Assembly: GCA_031553875.1 (NCBI GenBank)
Contig: JAVBKU010000004.1
Location: 1-64,000 of the forward strand
DNA: 64,000 nt
Direction: 5' to 3'
DNA from: JAVBKU01 sp031553875
GTDB lineage: Bacteria > Bacteroidota > Bacteroidia > Bacteroidales > Rikenellaceae
Below, in pieces: positions 18,019 to 26,895 of the stretch. Below the pieces are notes generated by a model, which was given only the letters and a program-made list of their open reading frames with translations, made no database searches and was not told where the DNA came from. Within the stretch, counting starts at the first letter, position 1; every line of letters begins with the position of its first letter. The translations under genes were made by a program, and so were the position numbers.

Positions 18019-18343
18019 ATCTACAGGCTGAAGCTGTAACAGAGAGAGAACAACTTGTCCCCCGGCCCGTCCGGGGACGAATGTATTAAAAATGTTGAAC
18101 ATTGACGGCCGAATTTGTGCACTTTAAGGCGAATAAATGGCCGCAAAAACATGAAATCCAGCCGCTAATGTGCTTATTGTCAGCTATTAATGCGCTGACA
18201 AATAATTTAGTAAAATAATACTGTTATTTTTGTAACAAGTTAAAATTATTCTTACATTTGCGGCGTCGCACGCTTGTGGAAACGGGCGCTGCGGGACCAA
18301 CAAACCAGAAAAAAGAAGTATTAATCAAATAAATTTTGGAGTT
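18019..18343. other. pckA upstream region
   Basis: This gene-free stretch holds a GTCCCC/GGGGAC hairpin (18057-18078), an AT-rich tract, the pckA promoter and a leader of about 75 bases before the pckA ATG. No ORF or riboswitch is recognised. Confidence 0.5.
18229..18260 (+). promoter_or_regulatory. pckA promoter (-33 TTTG, -7 TACATTTG)
   Basis: TTTG at 18229-18232 and TACATTTG at 18253-18260 are separated by 20 bases, a good match to the Bacteroidota consensus. Confidence 0.7.
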
Positions 18344-19954
18344 ATGTCAAAGATCGATTTAAGCAAGTATGGCATTACCGGGGTTAGCGAGATTGTCTAC
18401 AACCCCTCCTATGACCAGTTGTACGACGAAGAAACGAATCCCGCCCTCAAGGGTTACGAAAGGGGTATCAAGACCGACACCGGCGCTATCAACGTGATGA
18501 CCGGCGTTTACACCGGCCGTTCGCCCAAGGACAAGTTCTTCGTGATGGACGAAACCACCAAGAACACGATCTGGTGGACATCAGACGAATACAAGAACGA
18601 CAACAAGCCCCTCTCCGAATCTTCATGGAAGGTGCTGAAGGATATCGCCACAAAGGAACTCTCTTCAAAGAAGCTCTTCGTGGTGGACGCTTTCTGCGGC
18701 GCCAACGAGAACACACGCCTCAAGATCCGCTTCATCATGGAAGTGGCCTGGCAGGCTCACTTCGTGAAGAACATGTTCATCCGCCCCACAGAGGCAGAAT
18801 TAGCTAACTTCGGCGAGCCCGACTTCGTGGTGATGAACGCCTCAAAGGCTAAGGTCGAGAACTTCAAGGAACTTGGTCTGAACTCAGAAACAGCCGTTGT
18901 GTTCAACCTCACCGAAAAGATCCAGATCATCCTCAATACATGGTATGGCGGCGAAATGAAGAAGGGTATGTTCTCTTACATGAACTACCTCCTTCCCCTG
19001 AAGGGCATCGCCTCTATGCACTGCTCGGCCAACACCAACGCCAAGAAGGACGAAACAGCCATCTTCTTCGGTCTTTCAGGTACAGGTAAGACCACTCTGT
19101 CTACCGACCCCAAGAGGGAGCTTATCGGTGACGACGAGCACGGTTGGGATGACGACGGCGTGTTCAACTTCGAAGGCGGTTGCTACGCCAAGGTTATCGA
19201 TCTCAGCAAGGAGAACGAGCCCGACATCTGGAACGCCATCCGCCGCGACGCCCTCCTCGAAAACGTTACCGTCGACGAGAAGAGCGGTAAGATCGACTAC
19301 TCCGATAAATCGGTGACCGAGAATACTCGCGTTTCTTACCCTATCTACCATATCGACAACATCGTGAAGCCTGTGTCTAAGGCAGGTCCCGCCAAGAAGG
19401 TTATCTTCCTGTCGGCCGACGCTTTCGGCGTGCTGCCTCCGGTTTCCATACTCACTCCCGAGCAGACTCAGTACTACTTCCTCTCCGGCTTCACCGCCAA
19501 ACTGGCCGGTACCGAGCGTGGTATCACCGAGCCTACTCCCACATTCTCGGCTTGCTTCGGCGCGGCCTTCCTGTCGCTCCACCCCACAAAGTACGGTGAA
19601 GAGCTGGTGAAGAGGATGAAGGCTTCGGGCGCTACCGCCTACCTCGTGAACACAGGTTGGAACGGTACAGGCAAGCGTATCTCTATCAAGGATACCAGGG
19701 GTATCATAGACGCAATCCTCGACGGTTCTATCGACAAGGCCCAGACCAAGGAGATACCTTACTTCGGTTTTCGCACTCCGCTGGCATTGCCCGGCGTGAA
19801 CCCCGCCATCCTCGATCCGCGCGACACATATTCAGACCCCGCGCAGTGGGATGCCAAGGCTAAGGACCTGGCCGAACGTTTCGTGAAGAACTTCGCCAAG
19901 TTCACCGGCAACGCTACAGGCAAGGCCCTGGTTGCCGCTGGTCCCAAGTTGTAA
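18344..19954 (+). CDS. pckA: Phosphoenolpyruvate carboxykinase (ATP)
   Basis: PckA interconverts oxaloacetate and PEP with ATP/ADP. In gut Bacteroidota it often runs in the CO2-fixing direction to feed succinate formation. The 536-aa protein has the full set: [11 protein letters not shown] (residues ~55-65), [14 protein letters not shown], the P-loop [11 protein letters not shown] (from residue 243), the metal site [28 protein letters not shown], and [16 protein letters not shown]. The length is typical. The third codon positions are strongly biased, consistent with high expression. It has its own promoter and a strong terminator. Confidence 0.98.
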   Translation: MSKIDLSKYGITGVSEIVYNPSYDQLYDEETNPALKGYERGIKTDTGAINVMTGVYTGRSPKDKFFVMDETTKNTIWWTSDEYKNDNKPLSESSWKVLKDIATKELSSKKLFVVDAFCGANENTRLKIRFIMEVAWQAHFVKNMFIRPTEAELANFGEPDFVVMNASKAKVENFKELGLNSETAVVFNLTEKIQIILNTWYGGEMKKGMFSYMNYLLPLKGIASMHCSANTNAKKDETAIFFGLSGTGKTTLSTDPKRELIGDDEHGWDDDGVFNFEGGCYAKVIDLSKENEPDIWNAIRRDALLENVTVDEKSGKIDYSDKSVTENTRVSYPIYHIDNIVKPVSKAGPAKKVIFLSADAFGVLPPVSILTPEQTQYYFLSGFTAKLAGTERGITEPTPTFSACFGAAFLSLHPTKYGEELVKRMKASGATAYLVNTGWNGTGKRISIKDTRGIIDAILDGSIDKAQTKEIPYFGFRTPLALPGVNPAILDPRDTYSDPAQWDAKAKDLAERFVKNFAKFTGNATGKALVAAGPKL

Positions 19955-20022
19955 TCTGAAGCTCCGGCCCCGCCCGTGAGGGTAGGGTCGGCAGCTTATC
20001 TATAATCTGTGTATCGAACGTT

Positions 20023-20058
20023 GCGGCCGCCCTTTTCGGGGCGGCCGCGATTGTTTTT
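20023..20058 (+). terminator. pckA terminator
   Basis: GCGGCCGCCC and GGGCGGCCGC form a 10-bp stem over TTTTCG. It is followed by GATTGTTTTTT. Confidence 0.92.
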
Positions 20059-20117
20059 TGCACTAGAGAGGAATATAAAAGGGTCTTTCAAAACAGTAAA
20101 ATAATCGCCGCTTTTGG

Positions 20118-20239
20118 CTTCTGCCGGAAATAGGTCTCGTGAGGGAGATCACCCTCAGTTATCGTGTAACGAGGGAAGCTCCCGGAAGAGACCCCGGCAG
20201 AAGACGCGGCTAGACCTTTTGCCTACTTTTGCGGCAATG
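20118..20239 (+). repeat. Dispersed cloverleaf-like repeat, copy 2 (family A)
   Basis: This is the inverted partner of 24-145, with one mismatch over 122 bp. An extra local hairpin, CCTACTTTTGC/GCAAAAGTAGG, spans 20222-20250 and runs past the shared part. It lies between the pckA terminator and the promoter of the next gene. The rest of the 373-base gap shows no gene. Confidence 0.9.
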
Positions 20240-20312
20240 GCAAAAGTAGGTCGCCGAAGGCAAAGAAGCTATCTAAGGTAGGATATTAATCTATACCATT
20301 AAATAATTTCCC

Positions 20313-20320
20313 TACATTTG
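20313..20320 (+). promoter_or_regulatory. -7 box before the small membrane protein gene
   Basis: TACATTTG ends 7 bases before the ATG at 20328, so the transcript would be nearly leaderless. Confidence 0.5.
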
Positions 20321-20327
20321 CATCACT

Positions 20328-20942
20328 ATGTATGTATCAGGCCACGTACTCGCTTCGACCCTCGTGTCGGAGTTTACCCATAAAAAGAAATTGTTCGGGG
20401 AGAAACCGCTCGGCTTCGGGTCATTCTTGGCTATTGTCCTAACCGCCAATTTTATCGACGCCGACCACCTGTGGGGATATGCCGCCGACGATGGCACAGT
20501 GAGCTCTTTTACGCTCTATCTCACACACCATTTCTGGTGGCTGATGATAGCCGTACCTGCTCTTATAGCCATGGCGATCCCGCGGGCGAGGCGCTATTTC
20601 GCCCCGCTGGCCGTGGGTTTGCTACTGCACTATTTTCTGGATTGGTTTGCCGACCAGTTCTCCTACAATCTTGTGTTCCTGGTATCGTTCGACGTGCTGT
20701 GCGGCATTGCCGTTATGGCGTGCGCGGAACGGTCGGGCGTGAAGCATAAGTCCGTGGCGGCGTACGCTGCGGGGGCGTTCATTATCCCGTGGCTGGTACT
20801 TGCGACGTTGAAATACTTCTTCCTGTTAGAGCCGGATCAGACGCCCGTCTACCATATCGTGAGCCTCACAATGAACGCCATGTTCATCCTCTGGGCTCTT
20901 TTTGGCCTCAAGGATAAAACCGCTGCGCAATATTCGCGCTAA
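20328..20942 (+). CDS. Small polytopic membrane protein, possibly DUF457/YdjM-like
   Basis: The 204-aa protein has about five hydrophobic segments. Conserved-looking polar residues sit at membrane edges: His6, NFIDADHLW (residues ~41-49), LTHHFWW, and HYFLDWFAD. This His/Asp pattern recalls the membrane-bound metal-dependent hydrolase family DUF457/YdjM, but the match is from memory and weak. It overlaps the stop of bglX by 4 bases, tail to tail. No function is assigned. Confidence 0.6.
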   Translation: MYVSGHVLASTLVSEFTHKKKLFGEKPLGFGSFLAIVLTANFIDADHLWGYAADDGTVSSFTLYLTHHFWWLMIAVPALIAMAIPRARRYFAPLAVGLLLHYFLDWFADQFSYNLVFLVSFDVLCGIAVMACAERSGVKHKSVAAYAAGAFIIPWLVLATLKYFFLLEPDQTPVYHIVSLTMNAMFILWALFGLKDKTAAQYSR

Positions 20943-23254
20943 AATCTCTCCTCCGCCGTCATTGTCAGCGTCGCCTTCAATAGGTCTTTATCCCTTGACG
21001 AAGAGCCGACCATGATCGTGAAATCGCCCTTCTCGGTCACGAGTTTCATATCCCTGTCCAGGAACGACAGCATGTAGGTGTCGATGCTGAACGTCACGGT
21101 ACGTGTGGCGCGGGCGGGTATCGAGAGCCGCTCGTAACCCTTGAGCTCCATAACGGGGCGGGTCACGGAGCTGACGTTATCCCTTATGTATAATTGCACC
21201 ACCTCGTCGCCTGGGCGGTCGCTGGCGTTGGTCACGTCGACCGACACGTTCACCTTGCCGCCCTTGCCTATAGAGGCCGAGGATAATTTCAGATTACTGT
21301 ATTCGAATTTAGAATAGCTCAACCCGTAGCCGAAATGATACAGGGGGCCGAGAGGTATATCCCTGTGTGGCCGGAAGTAGTGCAGGGGCTTGACGTTGTA
21401 ATATATCTTTATCTGCCCCACATGGCGCGGCACGGTGGCCGTGAGCTTGGCGCTGGGATTCACGTCGCCGAAAAGTATCTCGGCGAGGGCCTGTCCGCCC
21501 ATGGCTCCCGGCTCCCAGGCCATCACGACACCTTCGACATTCTCTTCGATCCACGGCTCGGAGAGCGGGCGGCCCGTGACGAACACCACCACCACGGGTA
21601 TGCCCGTGGCCTTTATCGCCTGCACGAGTTTGAGCTGCGAGCCTAAGAGGTTGATGTTGGCGCGATCGAGATTCTCGCCGCAGGTGCGGTTGTTGAGGTA
21701 GCGCAGGGAGGTCTCGCCCACGGCTATCACGGCGAGGTCGGCGCCCGCGGATGCCTTGGCCGCTTCATCGGCGAGGTCGTAATCTTTATCAAGGCGGGGG
21801 TAGTCGCCAATGCGGAAGTAGTCGACCTTAACACCCTTGTCGGCTCCCAATTTCTCAAGCCCCTGGCGTACGGTTATCACATTTTCGTCGGGCTGTCGCA
21901 GGGTCCAATCACCCAGCATATTGTGGTTGTCGGCGTTGAGGCCGGTAAGGAATATACGCTTCACCTTACGGGTGTCGATAGGCAGAATAGAGTCGTTCTT
22001 GAGCAGGATTATGCCCTTGCGTGCACCCTCAAGGGCGGTCTGACGGTGGACGGGGGTGAAGAGGCGCTCTTTCTGCGTGGCCTCGTCGGTGAAGGGCTGC
22101 TCGAACAATCCGAGGCGGAATTTGGCCTCGAGTATCTTACTGCAGGCCCACTCCACGCGCTTCTTGTCCATCTGTCCTTGCTTCACGGCCTCAGTGATCG
22201 TTTCGAGGAAGCCGGGACCGTGCATATGCATGTCGATGCCCGCCACTACAGATGAAATAAAGGCTTCGGTGGTATCCTTCACCACCTTATGTCCGTTGGC
22301 GAGGCGTTCGATATCCACCCAGTCGCTCACGACAAAGCCCTTGAACCCCATCTCCTTACGCAACAAGTCCTGCATCAGGAACGAGTTGTTATGACAGGGA
22401 ATACCGTTTATTTCGTTGTGAGCCACCATTATCGTGAACACTCCCGCGTCCTGTATAGCAGGCAGGTATGGCGGGTAGTGTACCTCGCGCAGGGTACGCT
22501 CCGAGATGTCGGAGGCCGACACGTTGGAGCCGTTCACGGGGTCGCCCCCGCCCACAAGGTGCTTAGCACAGGCGATGACCTTATCCGGGCCGGTGAAGTC
22601 GCCCTGCTGCATGCCCTTGATCGTGGCCACGCCCATGCGGGTGATGAGGTAGGTGTCTTCGCCGTATGTTTCGCCGAAACGGCCCCAGCGGGCGTCACGG
22701 CCTATGTCGAGGTTGGGCGAGTAGGCCCAGTGGGCGCCCATCACGCGCATCTCTGAGGCTGTCTGGCGCGATATTTCATACACCAGCGAGTCGTCCCACG
22801 AGCTGGCCATGGATATGGGCGAGGGGTAGACCGTAGCCCCGCTGCTCATCCCGTTGCCGTGCGCCGCGTCGATACCTATCAACAGAGGTATTCCAAGGGG
22901 GCTTTTTTTAGCCAGGCGCTGCAGGGCGTTGGCTTCGACGGCGGTGACCACATGAAGGAACGATCCCACCTTGCCATCGACCACCATCTGTTCTATGTCG
23001 GTGTGGTATAAGCCTTTGTAAATACCTTTGCGCTCGCTGCGTATCTTCTCGGCGCTCATGCCCTTTTCGAATATCCTCATGTGCTCCGGGCCGACGTACT
23101 GGCACATCTGGGCCACCTTGTCTTCGAGGGTCATGCGCGACATCAGGTCTTTTACGCGTTTGTCGGCAGGTTGTGCGGGGTCGAGATAAACGGGCTTGGA
23201 GGCTATGGCGCTGAAAGCTAACAGAGACAGGAGCAGGGATATTGTTTTCTTCAT
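20939..23254 (-). CDS. bglX: Periplasmic beta-glucosidase, GH3 (BglX-like)
   Basis: The 771-aa protein has a signal peptide (MKKTISLLLSLLAFSAIAS). A GH3 N-terminal barrel follows (LMSRMTLEDKVAQMCQ, IDAAHGNGMSSGATVYPSPI, RWGRFGETYGEDTYL, VIACAKHLVGGG) with the nucleophile Asp in GFVVSDWVDIERL. Then come the GH3 C-terminal sandwich (GIILLKNDSILPID, VVVFVTGRPLSEPW) and a fibronectin-III-like end domain (YGLSYSKFEYSNL, GDEVVQLYIRD). The length equals BglX. It probably releases glucose from beta-glucosides in the periplasm; GH3 enzymes vary in sugar preference, so the substrate is inferred. Confidence 0.92.
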   Translation of the reverse strand: MKKTISLLLSLLAFSAIASKPVYLDPAQPADKRVKDLMSRMTLEDKVAQMCQYVGPEHMRIFEKGMSAEKIRSERKGIYKGLYHTDIEQMVVDGKVGSFLHVVTAVEANALQRLAKKSPLGIPLLIGIDAAHGNGMSSGATVYPSPISMASSWDDSLVYEISRQTASEMRVMGAHWAYSPNLDIGRDARWGRFGETYGEDTYLITRMGVATIKGMQQGDFTGPDKVIACAKHLVGGGDPVNGSNVSASDISERTLREVHYPPYLPAIQDAGVFTIMVAHNEINGIPCHNNSFLMQDLLRKEMGFKGFVVSDWVDIERLANGHKVVKDTTEAFISSVVAGIDMHMHGPGFLETITEAVKQGQMDKKRVEWACSKILEAKFRLGLFEQPFTDEATQKERLFTPVHRQTALEGARKGIILLKNDSILPIDTRKVKRIFLTGLNADNHNMLGDWTLRQPDENVITVRQGLEKLGADKGVKVDYFRIGDYPRLDKDYDLADEAAKASAGADLAVIAVGETSLRYLNNRTCGENLDRANINLLGSQLKLVQAIKATGIPVVVVFVTGRPLSEPWIEENVEGVVMAWEPGAMGGQALAEILFGDVNPSAKLTATVPRHVGQIKIYYNVKPLHYFRPHRDIPLGPLYHFGYGLSYSKFEYSNLKLSSASIGKGGKVNVSVDVTNASDRPGDEVVQLYIRDNVSSVTRPVMELKGYERLSIPARATRTVTFSIDTYMLSFLDRDMKLVTEKGDFTIMVGSSSRDKDLLKATLTMTAEERF

Positions 23255-23276
23255 TTTATTTTGGGTTTGCAGAACA

Positions 23277-23284
23277 CAAATATA
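23277..23284 (-). promoter_or_regulatory. -7 box for bglX
   Basis: The minus strand reads TATATTTG 23-30 bases before the bglX ATG. The -33 element is poor. Confidence 0.5.
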
Positions 23285-23333
23285 CTTTTTTTAACGTGAA
23301 ATCAGGATAAGGAATTGCGGTATATAGTGGGAA

Positions 23334-23368
23334 TTTGAATTTAGTAATGTAAATTCATTATATATTTG
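23334..23368 (+). promoter_or_regulatory. Promoter of the secreted nuclease gene
   Basis: TTTG at 23334-23337 and TATATTTG at 23361-23368, 36 bases before the ATG at 23405. The spacer (23) is slightly long. Confidence 0.5.
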
Positions 23369-23404
23369 TCGTGTCGGAACGTACCGACCAAACCCCTTAA
23401 AGAG

Positions 23405-24352
23405 ATGACGAATAAGATATATACAGGCCTGTTGATGGCTGTTTTCATGGTATTTGCTCCGATTGTTTTCGCGGCGGGTAATGCAGATGCCACGAGCGGC
23501 GCGACCTCTAATGCCGACGCCACCAGTGGAGCGACATCCACAGAAATCCAAACCTCCAGTTCGATGCCCAAGATGAGGGGATCGGAAAAGTTTGTGGCGC
23601 CGCAAGGAGTGGTGCGCGATGCAAGTCTACTTCCCAGAGAGGTGTTAGCCTCCGCGCCCGATAAGGAATGGGCGGAATTGCCCACGGTCGACAGCCGCAT
23701 CGCCGACTGTGCCTTTATCTCGCACGCAGCCCCCGACGGCAGGCGCAGCTTCTCGATGCTTTACGATACGGTGGGCATGTTCGCCTATTGGGTGGCCTAT
23801 CCGATGCACTCCTCCTATACCGGGACTACCAAACGTACCGAAGCCTGGGGTTACGACCCCAAGGTGCCCGCCTCGTGCCAGCCCGATATGAAAAAGGGCA
23901 TAATGCCCTACCACCGCGGCCACCAGATGCCCTCGGCCGACAGGACTTCCGATGACACGAGCAATGCCCAGACGTTCTACTTCACCAATATGACCGCCCA
24001 GGCCGGGAGCCTCAATTCGGGCCAATGGGCCAAGCTGGAGGCGAAGGTCAGGGACTGGATGAAAGATTGCGATACGCTTTATATCGTCACCGGCGCCTGG
24101 CCCGGACAATTGACCCATCCCGACAACGACGGGAGGGAGATGTCCGTTCCCGCTTTCTATTTCAAGGCGCTGGCCAAGCGTAAGGGTAACGACTATGCCA
24201 CCATAGCGTTCAAGGTTGATAACGAACCCCGCGCCCCCCATTTCATGGAGTGGAAGCTGTCGGTAGCTGCCCTCGAAAGTGTTACGGGATTTAATTTCTT
24301 CCCCTCAATACCGATATCGGCGAAGGCTGCAGTCGACGATTCGCAGTGGTAG
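23405..24352 (+). CDS. Secreted DNA/RNA non-specific endonuclease (NUC1 family)
   Basis: The start at 23405 puts a signal peptide (MTNKIYTGLLMAVFMVFA) at the N-terminus; a longer frame from 23366 does not. The 315-aa protein belongs to the beta-beta-alpha-metal nucleases. RGHQMPSADRTSD contains the catalytic His of the DRGH-type motif (here HRGH). QTFYFTNMTAQ gives the metal-binding Asn region, and GQWAKLE follows. After the signal lies a low-complexity segment with two near-identical copies of NADATSGATS. It probably degrades nucleic acid outside the cytoplasm, for phosphate or nucleoside scavenging. The first residue of the motif is His instead of Asp. Confidence 0.88.
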   Translation: MTNKIYTGLLMAVFMVFAPIVFAAGNADATSGATSNADATSGATSTEIQTSSSMPKMRGSEKFVAPQGVVRDASLLPREVLASAPDKEWAELPTVDSRIADCAFISHAAPDGRRSFSMLYDTVGMFAYWVAYPMHSSYTGTTKRTEAWGYDPKVPASCQPDMKKGIMPYHRGHQMPSADRTSDDTSNAQTFYFTNMTAQAGSLNSGQWAKLEAKVRDWMKDCDTLYIVTGAWPGQLTHPDNDGREMSVPAFYFKALAKRKGNDYATIAFKVDNEPRAPHFMEWKLSVAALESVTGFNFFPSIPISAKAAVDDSQW

Positions 24353-24430
24353 GGTGCCTTCCGGCAATCTGAAAAAGATTTTTTGCCGGAGCTCCCTCTA
24401 ATATTCCATTCCCTCTACCCCCTGTTTTTG

Positions 24431-24460
24431 TTTGAGATGACAAAAAAATACGTATATTTG
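24431..24460 (+). promoter_or_regulatory. metX promoter
   Basis: TTTG at 24431-24434 and TATATTTG at 24453-24460 with an 18-base spacer; one of the best consensus matches in the window. The 75-base leader before the ATG at 24536 shows no SAM riboswitch that I can recognise. Confidence 0.7.
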
Positions 24461-24535
24461 CTCCGACGTATTTCCCTTTGCCTGACAGCCGTAGACGGAG
24501 TTTTTCCGCCGGCATAACAGCCTACCGAGAATCCG

Positions 24536-25549
24536 ATGCCTGTAAGATACTACCAACATAACCAGCCTTTCGTGCTGGAGAACGGCGAGACTCTTCAGGA
24601 TCTCACTATCGCCTATCATACCTACGGGACTTTGAAGGGTGATAATGTCCTGTGGGTGTGTCATGCCCTTACGGCCAATTCCGACGTGGAAGACTGGTGG
24701 CCGAATACGGTGGAGCAGGGCCGGTTTCTCGATCCGAGGCGCTATTTCGTAGTCTGTGCCAATATCATAGGCTCGCACTACGGCTCCACGGGGCCGCTCA
24801 ATACAGATCCCCACACGGGTAAACCTTACAACGCTTCATTCCCTTTTATCACCGTCAGGGATATGGTCAAAGCCCACTTTCTGCTGGCCGATCATCTCGG
24901 CATTGGCAATATAAGGGCCGTGATAGGGAGTTCTATCGGAGGCTTCCAGGCTATGGAGATGGCTATCGCCGAGCCCGACAGGGTGGAGCGGGCGGTGCTC
25001 ATCGCTACCGCCGCCCGCAGCCAGCCGTGGACTATCGCGTGGAACGAATCGCAGCGCATGAGTATGGAGGCCGCAGGCGACCTTGAGCCCGAGGAGAGCG
25101 AAGCATGCAATAAAGGCATGCGCGTAGCCCGCTCGATAGGTCTGCTCAGCTATCGCGGATCGCTGGCCTACAACGCCACACAGCAGGAGAACGACAACCT
25201 CTACAAGCTCGTCGGCTTCAGGGCCGCCACATATCAGCAGTACCAGGGTGACAAGCTCTGCCGCAGGTTTAACTCCTATTCCTACTACCGTCTGACCCAG
25301 GCTTTCGACTCGCACAATGTGGGCCGCTACCGGGGCGGGGTGGAGAAGGCCCTTTCGGGAGTGAAGGCGCGTACCCTGGTGGTGGGCATATCGACCGATA
25401 TACTCTTCCCGCTTTCGGACCAGATATTCCTCTACAAGAATATCCCGCAGGCGGAGTTGCATATCATACACTCGGAATTCGGCCATGACGGCTTCCTTGT
25501 GGAGAGCGATAAGCTCAACGATATACTCAAGCCCTTCATTGCGAAATAG
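24536..25549 (+). CDS. metX: Homoserine O-acetyltransferase
   Basis: MetX transfers acetyl from acetyl-CoA to homoserine, the first committed step to methionine. The 337-aa protein is an alpha/beta hydrolase: LTIAYHTYGTL, VCHALTANSD, the nucleophile elbow GSSIGGFQAME with Ser133, then the Asp in GISTDILFPLSDQ and the His in SEFGHDGFL that complete the triad. GSHYGSTGPLNTDP is typical of MetX. Some members are succinyltransferases; the sequence alone does not exclude that. No metY is adjacent. It precedes purD by 45 bases in the same direction. Confidence 0.93.
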   Translation: MPVRYYQHNQPFVLENGETLQDLTIAYHTYGTLKGDNVLWVCHALTANSDVEDWWPNTVEQGRFLDPRRYFVVCANIIGSHYGSTGPLNTDPHTGKPYNASFPFITVRDMVKAHFLLADHLGIGNIRAVIGSSIGGFQAMEMAIAEPDRVERAVLIATAARSQPWTIAWNESQRMSMEAAGDLEPEESEACNKGMRVARSIGLLSYRGSLAYNATQQENDNLYKLVGFRAATYQQYQGDKLCRRFNSYSYYRLTQAFDSHNVGRYRGGVEKALSGVKARTLVVGISTDILFPLSDQIFLYKNIPQAELHIIHSEFGHDGFLVESDKLNDILKPFIAK

Positions 25550-25594
25550 TCAGGAAAATTCCATTTACAATATTTAAGAGCACTATAGACCTCT

Positions 25595-26887
25595 ATGAGA
25601 TTACCCAATTCAGTAAGTGTGTTGTTGTTAGGTTCCGGCGGCAGGGAGCATGCCTTTGCGCGTAAGATAGCAGAGAACGGGCGACTGTCGAAACTGTTCA
25701 TAGCCCCCGGTAATGCCGGTACGGCATCATGCGGTACCAATGTGGATATAAACCCCAATAATTTCGGCGCCGTCAAGCAGTTTGTTCTTTCCAACAATAT
25801 CAACCTTGTGATCGTAGGACCGGAGGAGCCTCTGGTGAGGGGTATAGTCGACTTTTTCGGGGAGGATGACGAGATAGGCAACATACCCGTGATAGGGCCT
25901 TCGGCGCTGGGCGCTAAATTGGAGGGAAGCAAGGACTTCGCGAAGGAGTTCATGATCCGCCACGGCATACCTACCGCCGCCTATAAGAGTTTCACTGCCG
26001 AAACGGTGGAGGAGGGCATCAAGTTCATAGATACCCTCAAGGCTCCTTATGTGCTCAAGGCCGACGGCCTAGCGGCAGGTAAGGGTGTGCTTATACTCGA
26101 CTCTGCGGCCGAAGCCAAGAGCGAATTGAAAGCGATGCTCGACGGCAAATTCGGCACGGCGAGCGATACGGTTGTGATCGAGGAATTCTTGAGCGGGATA
26201 GAATGCAGTGTGTTCGTGGCCACCGACGGCGTGAACTACAAAGTGCTTCCCGAAGCCAAGGACTACAAGCGCATAGGCGACGGCGACACCGGCCTCAATA
26301 CCGGTGGCATGGGGGCTGTTTCGCCCGTTCCCTTTGTCGATAAAGCCTTTATGGACAAGGTGGTGAAGCGTATCGTGGAGCCTACAGTTAAGGGTTTGCT
26401 TGAAGATAAAATAGACTATAAGGGCTTTATTTTCATCGGCCTGATGAACGTAGATGGAGAGCCCAAAGTGATAGAATACAACGTCCGCATGGGTGACCCG
26501 GAGACCGAAGTGGTCTTCCCGAGGATCGAGTCGGACATGTTCTCGATGTTCGAGGCCATGGCCTACGGCTCGCTCGATAAATACGAACTGAAGGTATCTA
26601 ATAAGACCGCCGTGACCGTGGTATGCGTGTCTGAAGGTTATCCCGGCGACTACCCCAAGGGGCGTAAGATAACCGGCATCGAGGAGGATGAAAGTATCGT
26701 CTTCCACGCCGGGACCGTGCGTAAGGGCGACGACATCCTCACCTCCGGCGGCAGGGTGCTGGCCGTGACCTCGCTCGACAATACCATACAGGGCGCTCTC
26801 GACCGCTCCTACCGGACCATCTCTAATATCCGTTACGAGGGTATATACTACAGGAAAGACATAGGGCAAGACCTGATGAAAAAATAG
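25595..26887 (+). CDS. purD: Phosphoribosylamine--glycine ligase
   Basis: PurD (GAR synthetase) joins glycine to phosphoribosylamine in purine synthesis. The 430-aa protein opens with VLLLGSGGREHAFA. GPEEPLVRGIVDFF, SKDFAKEFMIRHGIPTA, the ATP-grasp core YVLKADGLAAGKGV, VIEEFLSGIECSV, GDGDTGLNTGGMGAVSPVPF, and NVRMGDPETEVVFPRI follow. The length and motif order are standard. The next gene starts 8 bases after its stop, so they share a transcript. Confidence 0.97.
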   Translation: MRLPNSVSVLLLGSGGREHAFARKIAENGRLSKLFIAPGNAGTASCGTNVDINPNNFGAVKQFVLSNNINLVIVGPEEPLVRGIVDFFGEDDEIGNIPVIGPSALGAKLEGSKDFAKEFMIRHGIPTAAYKSFTAETVEEGIKFIDTLKAPYVLKADGLAAGKGVLILDSAAEAKSELKAMLDGKFGTASDTVVIEEFLSGIECSVFVATDGVNYKVLPEAKDYKRIGDGDTGLNTGGMGAVSPVPFVDKAFMDKVVKRIVEPTVKGLLEDKIDYKGFIFIGLMNVDGEPKVIEYNVRMGDPETEVVFPRIESDMFSMFEAMAYGSLDKYELKVSNKTAVTVVCVSEGYPGDYPKGRKITGIEEDESIVFHAGTVRKGDDILTSGGRVLAVTSLDNTIQGALDRSYRTISNIRYEGIYYRKDIGQDLMKK

Positions 26888-26895
26888 CTCAGGCC

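Noticed and set aside
24461..24535. SAM riboswitch before metX
   Set aside because: The leader is about 75 bases and lacks the conserved core of known SAM riboswitches as far as I can read.
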